Below are positions 7,249 to 15,547 of a stretch of DNA of 64,000 bases, piece after piece; position 1 is the stretch's first letter; each line of letters starts with the position of its first letter. The DNA lies in assembly GCF_012641275.1 (NCBI RefSeq), contig NZ_JABAIA010000003.1, positions 1,054,001 through 1,118,000 on the forward strand, written 5' to 3'. Made by a program: the position numbers and the translations under genes. The notes under the pieces are model-generated. The model made no database searches. It was not told the origin of the DNA and saw nothing but the letters and a program-made list of their open reading frames with translations. The stretch is from Chitinophaga varians. Its GTDB lineage: Bacteria; Bacteroidota; Bacteroidia; Chitinophagales; Chitinophagaceae.

Positions 7249-9837
7249 TTATACGGCCTGAGCGGCCTCCCGACCAGTGCCCAACGAGGCCAGGTAACCG
7301 GTCACTACACAGATCACCACCGCCACGGCGGGGTACAGGAAAAAATTGATCGTGGTATAACGTTGCACAAAATAGAGGCTTACGGCGCTGATGGTAAAGC
7401 CGGTGATAATTCCCCGTGCATTCACCTTTGGAATAAAAATACCTGCCAGGAACATGCCTGCGAGGCATCCGCCAAATAACCCGATGATTTTCAGGTATTG
7501 GTCCCAGATAGAAGTGTTGTGCAGCGATACCAGGTAGAGCGCAATGCCACAGCCCAATACGCCCAGTATCACAGTCATCCGGCGGGCGAATACAAATCGC
7601 TGTTTGTCATCGGCCGCAGGCCTGAACAAGGGATAAAAATCGGTGGTGATCACGGTTGCAATGGCATTCATGCTGGAACTGATGGTGGACATCGTAGCGG
7701 CGAAAAGACCGGCTATTACAAGCCCTGCCAGTCCTGCCGGCAGCTGCTGGGAGATATACCAGGGAAACACATCGTCGGTATTGCCATGCGGGTTCAGGTT
7801 GGCCGGATGGTGCCGGAAGTATACCCACAACGCCGTACCCACCAGGAAAAAAATAAGCGAAGCGGGAATGACCAGCAGCGCGTTAGTGTAGATCGACTGG
7901 CGGGCCTCTTTTTCGGTGGATGTGGTCAGGTAACGCTGTACCACCACCTGATCAGATGAGTACGTGACCAGCTGTGTCAGGAAACCGCCTACAAAGATCA
8001 CCCAAAGCACCGGCTGTGTGATGTCCCATTGCAGAATGGCCAGTCTGAACTTGCCATGGGCAGCGGCCTCGGTAAACACCTGGCCGAAACCACCATCCAG
8101 TGAGTGGGATATAAAGACAAGGCTAAGCAGCGCACCGCCCAGTAACACGCCTACCTGCATCACTTCTGTCCAGATAACGGCCTCAATGCCCCCCGAAGCG
8201 CTATAGGCGGTGGTGATGGCACTGGTGGCCACAATGCAGATAATGATGTTGACCCCGGTCACGGCACTTAACACTAACGCAGGCAGGTAAATCACAATAC
8301 CCAGACGGCTGACCTGAAATACCAGGAAGGTAAAACTCCCCAGCAATTTTACACCGGGACTGAAGCGGATGGCCAGGTATTCATATACGCTGGTGAGCTT
8401 CAGCTTACGGAAGTAGGGCAGGTAAAAATAAACGATGAGCGGGGCCACCACCACGATCATCATATTATTAAGAAAGTATACCCAGTCAGTGGCGAAGGCC
8501 TTGGCCGGAATAGCAATGAACGTGAGCGCGCTGAGCTTTGAGCCAAATATACTAAGACCGGCTGCCCACCAGGGTATTTTGCCTCCACCGAGGAAGAAAT
8601 CACTGGTCGTGTTCTGCATGTTGCGGGAAACCACTACGCTGATACCCACCACAAGCAGAAAATACAGTCCCACCACCATCCAGTCGGTCAACCGGAAGCC
8701 GCTGGGCGGCTGTGTAGGCGTGGCCGTTAGTATCCGTGGTGTCCTGGTGGCAGGCCTTACTTCTCCGCCGGGGATAATCAGCTGGCCCTGCCATACAACC
8801 GTAGGGGTAGTCACCGGCGCCCACGTACTGCCGTTGGGGTTAGTGACGCTGTCACCGGCTTTTTGTACCGGCATATGTCCGGTAACGGCCCAGGTGTCGG
8901 TGATGGTGTTGTAGCCGAGTATGTCGTCGGAGAAACCCGGATGCTGCTCTTTTAACTGGCTGCTTTGTTCAAAGTACCGGCCATCGTCACCGCCGAAGAT
9001 CAACAGTTGTGACTGCCCCGCCGTGAAAGCCGGACTGGGCGCCGCTGCGGCTGCATGAGGCAGGGACGCTACGCTGCGCCAGCCTTTGCCAGGTTCATAA
9101 CACCAGGCGTCCGCCAGAAAGGTGCGGCGTATGGTAGCCTCGCCGGGTAACGTATACGTATGTACGCCGCTGAAAAGGTAAAAATGATGTTGCTGCACGC
9201 CCGCTACGGCCAACATACGCGCCGGCCCGGGAAAGGGTGGAAGTATCTGCCACTGGCGGCTGCCAGCGGGCCTGGACAGATCTATCGACCAAAAATATTT
9301 GACGGCGGTAGTATCGGAAGGCGTTTCCGTTCCACCTGCAATATACAGGATGTCGCCATCCAGCGCACCGCTGGCGTTGGCGCTTGTAACCGGCAGGTCG
9401 GGCAAGGGCTCCGTTTGTACCTGCCCGTTAGTATACCGGAGCAGGAATGCTGTAGCAGTATGACCGTCCTTATTACTGCCGCCTACACATACGAGCGCGT
9501 CCCGCCAGGTGGCGGACACACCGTAGCCCAGCGGCATCGGCAGCTTGCCCGCCTGTTTCCATTGGCCACCGGGCTTTTCGAGTGCCCATACCTGATCATG
9601 CCACTGTTTAATACCGCCGTTCCAGGGCGCACGTCCATCAGGGAAGTTAGCGCCACCGGCCACCAGCAAAGCATTATTGGACACGCCGGCAAAGGACCCG
9701 GCAAACCCATGATCATCCGGCAGGACAGGAAGCTGCCCCCAGGAGAAATAGCCGGCCGGCGCCTCCTGGCCACGGCTGACGGTAGTGCGGAAAGACATAC
9801 CCAATATCAATAATAAAGGAAGAATCAGTTTTTTCAT
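7249..9837 (-). CDS. fused sialic-acid mutarotase (kelch) / sodium:solute symporter
   Basis: Probably the inner-membrane importer of sialic acid with its own periplasmic mutarotase. Residues 1-24 form a signal peptide. About 28-370 are a kelch-type beta-propeller of the cyclically permuted NanM-like mutarotase family (VAGGANFPDG, CVGGSNKDG, IAGGTETPSD and IFGGDDGRY blades). From about residue 385 there is a full sodium:solute symporter with some 13-14 membrane helices (FFLGGGKIPWWAAGLSIFGSKLSA, ATMSTISSSMNAIATV). SSS proteins have a periplasmic N-terminus, so a secreted propeller joined there is topologically sound. I chose Met 9837 because it starts the signal peptide; the longer reading from 9945 runs into the preceding esterase gene. 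It is the last gene of the minus-strand sialic-acid operon. Substrate is inferred from the adjacent lyase and sialidases. Confidence 0.88.
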   Translation of the reverse strand: MKKLILPLLLILGMSFRTTVSRGQEAPAGYFSWGQLPVLPDDHGFAGSFAGVSNNALLVAGGANFPDGRAPWNGGIKQWHDQVWALEKPGGQWKQAGKLPMPLGYGVSATWRDALVCVGGSNKDGHTATAFLLRYTNGQVQTEPLPDLPVTSANASGALDGDILYIAGGTETPSDTTAVKYFWSIDLSRPAGSRQWQILPPFPGPARMLAVAGVQQHHFYLFSGVHTYTLPGEATIRRTFLADAWCYEPGKGWRSVASLPHAAAAAPSPAFTAGQSQLLIFGGDDGRYFEQSSQLKEQHPGFSDDILGYNTITDTWAVTGHMPVQKAGDSVTNPNGSTWAPVTTPTVVWQGQLIIPGGEVRPATRTPRILTATPTQPPSGFRLTDWMVVGLYFLLVVGISVVVSRNMQNTTSDFFLGGGKIPWWAAGLSIFGSKLSALTFIAIPAKAFATDWVYFLNNMMIVVVAPLIVYFYLPYFRKLKLTSVYEYLAIRFSPGVKLLGSFTFLVFQVSRLGIVIYLPALVLSAVTGVNIIICIVATSAITTAYSASGGIEAVIWTEVMQVGVLLGGALLSLVFISHSLDGGFGQVFTEAAAHGKFRLAILQWDITQPVLWVIFVGGFLTQLVTYSSDQVVVQRYLTTSTEKEARQSIYTNALLVIPASLIFFLVGTALWVYFRHHPANLNPHGNTDDVFPWYISQQLPAGLAGLVIAGLFAATMSTISSSMNAIATVITTDFYPLFRPAADDKQRFVFARRMTVILGVLGCGIALYLVSLHNTSIWDQYLKIIGLFGGCLAGMFLAGIFIPKVNARGIITGFTISAVSLYFVQRYTTINFFLYPAVAVVICVVTGYLASLGTGREAAQAV

Positions 9838-9856
9838 GACGTGTGTTTTACGCTGG

Positions 9857-10765
9857 TCATTGTATCCAGCTGTTGGCCTGCATCCAGTGCAGGCATCGCT
9901 CAAACCAATCGTCCTGCGTGGTTTTATTGTACAGCCCGAAACCATGACCGCCGTTCTGGTAGAGGTGCATCTCCGCCTTTACGCCGGCATTGACCAGCGC
10001 ATTGTAAAACAGCAGGCTGTTCTGCACCGGCACTACTTTGTCGTCCTGTGCATGCAGCAGGAAAGTGGGCGGGGTATTGGCCGTTACCTGCAACTCATTG
10101 CTGTACAGCTTTATCAGCCCGCTGTCGGGGTTTTCTCCCAGCAGGTTCTTCCTGGAACCGGCATGCATATACGAAGTAAAGCTGATCACAGGGTACACGA
10201 GTATCATAAAATCCGGGCGAAGGTTCAGCTGCGCAGGATTGTCGATCACGGGTTGTGCGAAATGCGTACCTACAGTAGAAGCGAGATGCCCGCCGGCAGA
10301 AAAGCCGATGATGCCGGTCTTGCCGGGCTGCAGGCCCCATTCGGCGGCATGTTGCCGTACAATTTGCAATGCACGCTGCGCATCCTGCAATGGCCCTTTG
10401 GACTTGTCAGGCATGATCCGGTCGTTTGGCAGACGGTATTTAACGACGAACGCGGAAACGCCTGCCTGTTGAAAGCGCCGTGCGATGGCATACCCTTCAC
10501 GGCCTATCACCACGCTGCCATATCCGCCGCCCGGGCAGATCACGACCGCGGCGCCGGTAGCTTTGCCGGCCGGCGCGTGAAAAGGAATCAGCTCCGGTTG
10601 GGTGACCAGCCGTATGCGGTTGCTGTCGGCATCTTCCCGGTAATCGGCCGGCGCTGGCTTGGAATTGGGTACGCCTTCAGGGTATAAGAGAATGGATTTG
10701 CCTTGTTGGGCCTGGGCAATAAAGGCGCTGACTGTCAGCATGCTGATCAAAAGGAACTTTTTCAT
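9857..10765 (-). CDS. secreted alpha/beta-hydrolase esterase (acetylxylan/sialate esterase-like)
   Basis: The 302-residue serine esterase carries a signal peptide (residues 1-20, ending AQA). It has the BD-FAE/acetylxylan-esterase pattern: oxyanion motif CPGGGYG near residue 77, nucleophile elbow GFSAGGH near 153-159, the acid in HAQDDKVVP, and the catalytic His in GGHGFGLY. Family members remove acetyl groups from sugars. Placed between the lyase and the sialic-acid transporter, the likely job is removing O-acetyl groups from sialic acids so the sialidases and lyase can act (inference from context). I chose the start at 10765 over 10801 because it begins the signal peptide; the gene then sits 11 bp downstream of the lyase stop codon. 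Confidence 0.82.
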   Translation of the reverse strand: MKKFLLISMLTVSAFIAQAQQGKSILLYPEGVPNSKPAPADYREDADSNRIRLVTQPELIPFHAPAGKATGAAVVICPGGGYGSVVIGREGYAIARRFQQAGVSAFVVKYRLPNDRIMPDKSKGPLQDAQRALQIVRQHAAEWGLQPGKTGIIGFSAGGHLASTVGTHFAQPVIDNPAQLNLRPDFMILVYPVISFTSYMHAGSRKNLLGENPDSGLIKLYSNELQVTANTPPTFLLHAQDDKVVPVQNSLLFYNALVNAGVKAEMHLYQNGGHGFGLYNKTTQDDWFERCLHWMQANSWIQ

Positions 10766-10776
10766 GAACGTGGATT

Positions 10777-11712
10777 TTATGGTTTGGCGACCCGGGTACA
10801 CCAGTCGAAGAAGCCGATGGCGCGCAGGTCTTTTTCCATGGAAATATACTCGTTCTCTTCAAAAGGTTGTAACGGTAATCTTACATTGCCGCAGTCAAGG
10901 CCTATCATACGCATCATGGCCTTCTGGGCACGCAGCCCGCCGTATTTGACGATGATGCGCACCATTTCCACGGAGCGCAGCTGGCACTGTTGCGCCTTTT
11001 GCAGCTGTCCGTCGGCGAAAGCCTGTATCAGGTCGTTATACAACGGCGCGGCGAAATTATAGGTGCTGCCGATAAAACCATGGGAGCCGGTAGCGAGGGC
11101 GCTCAGCAGCATTTCGTCCGTGCCGTAGAGTAGTTCGTACCGTCCTTCACTGGCATGCATACACGCCTGGAAGTCATGCATGAAAGGCGCGGTGTATTTA
11201 ATACCGGCAAGGGTAGGCAGTTTACCGGCGGCCTGTTCGAGGAATGCCACCATATCAAGCGAGATGCCGGTGAGTGCCGGAATATTATAATAGAACAGCG
11301 GCAGCTGCGGGGCACCTGCCGCAATAGTGGCCAGACTGTCTATCAGGCCTTGTATGGTCTGTATTTTAAAGTAAGTAGGCAGCGTGGCAGAGATAAAATC
11401 GGCGCCATGCTCCTGTGCATGGGCTGCCAGCTGTTTGGCTTCCTGCAGACTGTTATGTCCTACGTGTACGAATACTTTCAGTTTTTTTTCTGCGGCGCGG
11501 ATGAAGGCTGCGGCGGTTTCCATTCTTTCGGCCGTGGTCATAGAAGGGCCTTCTCCGGTGCTGCCGCAGACAAACATACCTGTAATACCGTTGCTGATCA
11601 GTGTCTGCACTATTTCGTGTATCCGTTCGGTATGGATGCTTCCGTCGGCGTGCATGGGGGTAAATGGTGCGGCCACCAATCCCTGAATGCGTGTTGCTGT
11701 CATGTCGTTCAT
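10777..11712 (-). CDS. nanA: N-acetylneuraminate lyase
   Basis: Cytoplasmic class I aldolase splitting N-acetylneuraminate into N-acetylmannosamine and pyruvate. The 311 residues match the family length. Visible features are the GSTGEG carboxylate-binding motif (50-55), the YYNIPALTG segment with catalytic Tyr 142, and the Schiff-base lysine K172 in AGIKYTAP. This motif set separates NanA from dihydrodipicolinate synthases, supported by neighbouring sialidases. The gene follows the second sialidase by 13 bp and precedes the esterase by 11 bp, within one operon. The start could equally be Met4. The next pathway enzymes, ManNAc epimerase and kinase, are not encoded in the window. Confidence 0.93.
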   Translation of the reverse strand: MNDMTATRIQGLVAAPFTPMHADGSIHTERIHEIVQTLISNGITGMFVCGSTGEGPSMTTAERMETAAAFIRAAEKKLKVFVHVGHNSLQEAKQLAAHAQEHGADFISATLPTYFKIQTIQGLIDSLATIAAGAPQLPLFYYNIPALTGISLDMVAFLEQAAGKLPTLAGIKYTAPFMHDFQACMHASEGRYELLYGTDEMLLSALATGSHGFIGSTYNFAAPLYNDLIQAFADGQLQKAQQCQLRSVEMVRIIVKYGGLRAQKAMMRMIGLDCGNVRLPLQPFEENEYISMEKDLRAIGFFDWCTRVAKP

Positions 11713-11725
11713 GTGTTCGTTGTGC

Positions 11726-12883
11726 TTATTGTTGATGGATATGGCTTATAATTTTTTTGTTGATTTTTTGGTAGATAAGATGGCTGTAGGCGCTTTGCTC
11801 CCCGGCTTCGTACAGGCAGGCGATGTCCCCGCCAGGCAATACGGCCAGTGAGGAATAAGCCGCCGGTCCGGCGTGCAGCACGCGCAGCGGTTGCCAGCTA
11901 AGTCCATCGTCGCTGCTGGCTTTGAGCGTCATGTTCATCCTTTTGTCACTGGCCGGGTTCAGGAACAGCAGGATGCCGCTGCGTTTGCGGGAGGGCCAGC
12001 GGTATCGGACGATGCTGGCCTGACAGACAGGGTCTGTGAGCGAGGGCACGTCAGCGGGAGCGCTCCAGCTAAGACCGCCGTCATGGCTGATGGACTGGGT
12101 ACGCAACCCGCGGCCGAAATAGGAGCGGAGGCTCATCAGCAGGCCGCCACGGCCGTCGGCTAGTTCGGTCAACTGGCATTCGTTCACTTTAGGGCGGATG
12201 TTGCCGCCGCGTTGCCAGGACTTTCCGTGGTCGTCGCTATAGATAACGTGTGATCCGTATTCATAGGGCCCTTTGGCCACATGGCCGCTGCTGTCGTCAT
12301 AACTGTGGTCGCAGGGCACCACCAGGCGGCCCTTATGGGGCCCATGTTGCAGCTGTATGCCTATGCCCGGGCCGGTGGCATACCAGCCCCATAAAGGATC
12401 TTTCGTGGTGGCGGTGATGTCTTCCGGCTTTGACCACGTGGCGCCGTTGTCGTCGCTTTGGCAGACCCAGACGGTGCGTGTATGCGTCGCCGTTTTATGG
12501 ATGATATCGTGTTCTTTGTCCGGTCCTTCGTTGCGGGTCAGCAGCAGCCAGATGGTGCCGGTGGCGGCGTCCAGCACTGGGCAAGGATTGCCGCAGGTGT
12601 GCGGGCCGTCGTCCCATACTACCTGCGTGGCCGACCAGGTTTGACCGCCATCGGCAGAGCGTTTCAGCAGGATATCTATATCTCCGGCATCGGCGGCGCT
12701 TTCTTTGCGGCCTTCACAGAAAGCCAGCAGCTGGCCATTGCCAGCGGCCAGGAGCGCCGGGATGCGGTAACTTTTGTAACCACCGGCGCCGGCGCTGAAC
12801 AGTACCGTGCTATCGTGCTGGCCCAGCAGCAGCTTAGGGAAAAACACCATCCATAATAGGCAGGCATATACGATCGTCTTCAT
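11726..12883 (-). CDS. secreted exo-alpha-sialidase (GH33), copy 2
   Basis: Releases terminal sialic acid from host-type glycans. The 385-residue protein starts with a signal peptide (about 1-21, ending LLG) and lacks a lipobox Cys, so it is predicted soluble in the periplasm. It has the YRIP motif at about 38-41 carrying the first arginine of the triad, five Asp-boxes (SADGGQTWS, SDDNGATWS, SDDHGKSWQ, SHDGGLSWS, SSDDGLSWQ), and the LYEAG motif with the nucleophilic Tyr near the C-terminus. It lies 6 bp after the lipoprotein sialidase and is clearly paralogous to it. The two may divide work between the cell surface and periplasm (inference). Confidence 0.93.
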   Translation of the reverse strand: MKTIVYACLLWMVFFPKLLLGQHDSTVLFSAGAGGYKSYRIPALLAAGNGQLLAFCEGRKESAADAGDIDILLKRSADGGQTWSATQVVWDDGPHTCGNPCPVLDAATGTIWLLLTRNEGPDKEHDIIHKTATHTRTVWVCQSDDNGATWSKPEDITATTKDPLWGWYATGPGIGIQLQHGPHKGRLVVPCDHSYDDSSGHVAKGPYEYGSHVIYSDDHGKSWQRGGNIRPKVNECQLTELADGRGGLLMSLRSYFGRGLRTQSISHDGGLSWSAPADVPSLTDPVCQASIVRYRWPSRKRSGILLFLNPASDKRMNMTLKASSDDGLSWQPLRVLHAGPAAYSSLAVLPGGDIACLYEAGEQSAYSHLIYQKINKKIISHIHQQ

Positions 12884-12889
12884 ATCTCT

Positions 12890-14059
12890 CTATTTAAAAT
12901 CGGTAACAGGTATCACTTTATAGGCGATGCCTTCATAGGGTTTTTTATAACCAGCTTCATAGAAGATAGCAATTTCCGTGTCCGACAGCATCACGATGTC
13001 GGAGTAGGCCGAAGGGCCGCTGTATATCCTGCAGGACTTGCTCCAGTTATTGCCGTCGTCGGTGCTGAGCCGGATGGTCATGTTTTCGCGGGCGGTGCTG
13101 GCCGGGTTGGAAAAGAACAGCCATTGTTTCCAGGAGAGCAGGCTGCCCTGGCAGACAGGTTCCACCAGCGTATAGTCGGCCTTTACCGGCAGCCAGGATG
13201 CGCCGCCGTCGGTGCTGGTGGTCACCAGCCTGGCGCCGCCGGCGCTGTTGCGGATATTGAGCATAAGCTGTCCGTCGGACAGTTCGGCCACGGTGCTTTC
13301 CGCGCCATGGTCTTTATTGGCGATGCCGCCCAGTTTCCAGCGCTGGCCGTGGTCGTCGGAGTAAATGACATGCGCTGAGTCACGAGAAGGGCTGTCCGCT
13401 GTTTTGAGCGACATATAATCACAGGGGATGACGAGCCTGCCGGCATGAGGGCCGCGTTTGAGCTGTATGCCATGGCATGGGCCGGTGCCATACCACGCCC
13501 ATCCCGGTTTCTTGACATCTTTCGAGATTTCTTTGGCAGGCGCCCAGGTGAGGCCTTCGTCATCGCTGCTGGTGACGAACACGCGGCGGGTATCTTTGCT
13601 GGTGCCGGCGTTGATGGCGCCGATATTGTCTTCGCCCAGGTTCCATGTCATCAGCAGCTGGAGGCGGCCGGTCTGTTCATCGAGCACCGGCACGGGGTTG
13701 CCGCAGGTGTTGGCACCGTCGTCCCATACCATAATGGGAGCGCTCCATGTTTTGCCGCCGTCGGCAGAACGTTTTACCAGCAGGTCTATATCGCCTTCGT
13801 CTTTGCAGCTGTTTTTGCGCGCTTCGGCGAAAGCCAGCAGCACGCCGGTTTTTGTCCTAACGATGGCGGGTATGCGATAACAGCTGTAGCCGCCGGTCTT
13901 CTCCCTGAAAATAAACGGGATGCTGTCGGTGGTATTACCGCCATTGTTACCGGGCGGTGGCGCCGGCGTCAGGTTTTCGCTGCCGCCGCCCTTACAGGAG
14001 GCCAGCAGGAAAAGGCCGGTGGTGAGTAGCAGTAATGCTTTCGCGGTGGTCCGTTTCAT
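12890..14059 (-). CDS. lipoprotein exo-alpha-sialidase (GH33), copy 1
   Basis: This 389-residue sialidase has a lipoprotein signal with lipobox LASC (Cys about residue 22), followed by an acidic- and Gly-rich spacer, compatible with display on the outer membrane. The catalytic domain shows YRIPA near residue 61 with the first Arg, Asp-boxes SADGGKTWS, SSDDEGLTW, SDDHGQRWK, STDGGASW and STDDGNNWS, and FYEAG with the nucleophilic Tyr. Order and spacing follow GH33. It is placed directly after susD (10 bp), typical of a surface glycoside hydrolase that feeds the SusCD importer. Confidence 0.93.
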   Translation of the reverse strand: MKRTTAKALLLLTTGLFLLASCKGGGSENLTPAPPPGNNGGNTTDSIPFIFREKTGGYSCYRIPAIVRTKTGVLLAFAEARKNSCKDEGDIDLLVKRSADGGKTWSAPIMVWDDGANTCGNPVPVLDEQTGRLQLLMTWNLGEDNIGAINAGTSKDTRRVFVTSSDDEGLTWAPAKEISKDVKKPGWAWYGTGPCHGIQLKRGPHAGRLVIPCDYMSLKTADSPSRDSAHVIYSDDHGQRWKLGGIANKDHGAESTVAELSDGQLMLNIRNSAGGARLVTTSTDGGASWLPVKADYTLVEPVCQGSLLSWKQWLFFSNPASTARENMTIRLSTDDGNNWSKSCRIYSGPSAYSDIVMLSDTEIAIFYEAGYKKPYEGIAYKVIPVTDFK

Positions 14060-14069
14060 GATGAATTGT

Positions 14070-15530
14070 TTATTGGTAGCCGGCAGTTTGTTTCAGGTTC
14101 GGATTCAGGTCTATCTGCGCTTTCGGAATAGGAAAATACAGCGGTACGTTTTTACCGTTCAGATTAGGCACTTCCGTGTATACGTTGATGGTGCCTGCAT
14201 AGTGAAAACGCAGCAGGTCGGGCCATCTTTTCTGTTCCAGCCACAGTTCCCGGAAACGTTCGTTCAATATCTCTTTTTCCACGCTTGTTTTGTCTGCCGG
14301 TCCGGTATAGTTGCCGATGCCGGCCCTTGTCCGGGTGCGGTTCAGCGCGGTAACGGCATCGGATACACGCCCAAGGGCCGCCAGCGCTTCCGCCTTGAGC
14401 AGGAATATTTCCGCGAAGCGGTAGATAACGATGTCGGCATCATAAAACCAGTCCGTGTCTTTGGTACCTCTGAACTTGTTATCAAACACGCCTATCAGTT
14501 TATTGTTAGGCCCGATGGCTTTGATAAAAGAGGCATTCTTTCTTTTATCGGCGGCGTCGGTGAACATGGATTCGAACTTCGGGCTGGGCATATACTGGCT
14601 ACGGGCGCCGTTTTTGGCCGCTGCAATATCATTTTTGTTGACGGCGTCCTGTACAAAGATATCGCGTGGTTTCAGCTGACTGCCATACATATCGCTTCGT
14701 TCATCTTTCTTAAAATAAACAGAAAAAATGATTTCTGCATTTGCCCGGTTGTTGGTGGCGAAGACAGAAGCAAAGTTATCGAGCAGTGTGAGACCGGCGG
14801 TGCTTTCCACCTGTTGCAGCGCGGTCATCGCCTCCTGTAGGTCGGCATCATTGCCTTTGAGTACTTTGAACTTCCACAGCAGGGCATCGGCTTTCAGCGT
14901 GAAGGCCGCGGGTTTGGAAGCCCGGTTTTTGTTGACGAAAGCGCCTTCAGGGAACAGCGCAATGGCGGCATCGATATCTTTTAATACCTGGGCCATCACG
15001 TCCACGGCAGGGGCGCGGGAGGGCTGTTGCTGGTTGCTGCTGGCCACAGGCTCCAGCATCAGCGGCACATCGCCCCAGGAGCGTATCAGCCAGAAGTACG
15101 TATAGGCGCGAATGAAATAGGTCTCCGCCATGGCACGGTCACGGTCGGTACTGTTAGGAAAATTGATGCCCGGCGCATTTTTCAGCAGGAGGTTGCAATG
15201 ATAGATAATATTGTAATAGTTAAGCCAGTTGGGCGCATTGGCATTGTTAAGGTTCTGCTGCCAGGCGGTGGACATGCCGCCTTCCAGACCGGCGATAAAG
15301 GCATCGCTGCGGTCTTCCATATAGTAAGTGGTATTGAAATAGTTTTTATCGTTGACAGTGCCGCGCAGCAGGGCATAGATGCCGGTCAGGTAGCCGGTCA
15401 CATCGCCGGGCGATTTCCAGTAGCTGGCATTGGTGATGTCTGAAACGGTCTTTACGTCCAGCACCTTGTTGCAGGAGAAGGCCGGCAATAAAGCGATCAG
15501 GCAGCTGTATAGAAGGGAGCGTTTATTCAT
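14070..15530 (-). CDS. SusD-like surface glycan-binding lipoprotein (sialic-acid locus)
   Basis: Outer-membrane lipoprotein that forms the lid of the SusC transporter. The 486 residues match the RagB/SusD family. The signal peptide ends at a lipobox with Cys about residue 20 (AFSC). The typical N-terminal TPR-like helices (YFIRAYTYFWLIRSWGDVPL near 133-152) and the C-terminal RFRELWLEQKRWPDLLRF segment, the hallmark SusD end, are present. The stop of susC lies 17 bp upstream. The bound glycan is inferred to be sialylated from the two sialidases downstream. Confidence 0.94.
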   Translation of the reverse strand: MNKRSLLYSCLIALLPAFSCNKVLDVKTVSDITNASYWKSPGDVTGYLTGIYALLRGTVNDKNYFNTTYYMEDRSDAFIAGLEGGMSTAWQQNLNNANAPNWLNYYNIIYHCNLLLKNAPGINFPNSTDRDRAMAETYFIRAYTYFWLIRSWGDVPLMLEPVASSNQQQPSRAPAVDVMAQVLKDIDAAIALFPEGAFVNKNRASKPAAFTLKADALLWKFKVLKGNDADLQEAMTALQQVESTAGLTLLDNFASVFATNNRANAEIIFSVYFKKDERSDMYGSQLKPRDIFVQDAVNKNDIAAAKNGARSQYMPSPKFESMFTDAADKRKNASFIKAIGPNNKLIGVFDNKFRGTKDTDWFYDADIVIYRFAEIFLLKAEALAALGRVSDAVTALNRTRTRAGIGNYTGPADKTSVEKEILNERFRELWLEQKRWPDLLRFHYAGTINVYTEVPNLNGKNVPLYFPIPKAQIDLNPNLKQTAGYQ

Positions 15531-15547
15531 GATCGTTAGTTTACAGT

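Noticed and set aside
10777..11712. Dihydrodipicolinate synthase instead of NanA
   Set aside because: The family fold is shared, but the YYNIPALTG motif and the location between sialidases and a sialic-acid transporter favour N-acetylneuraminate lyase.
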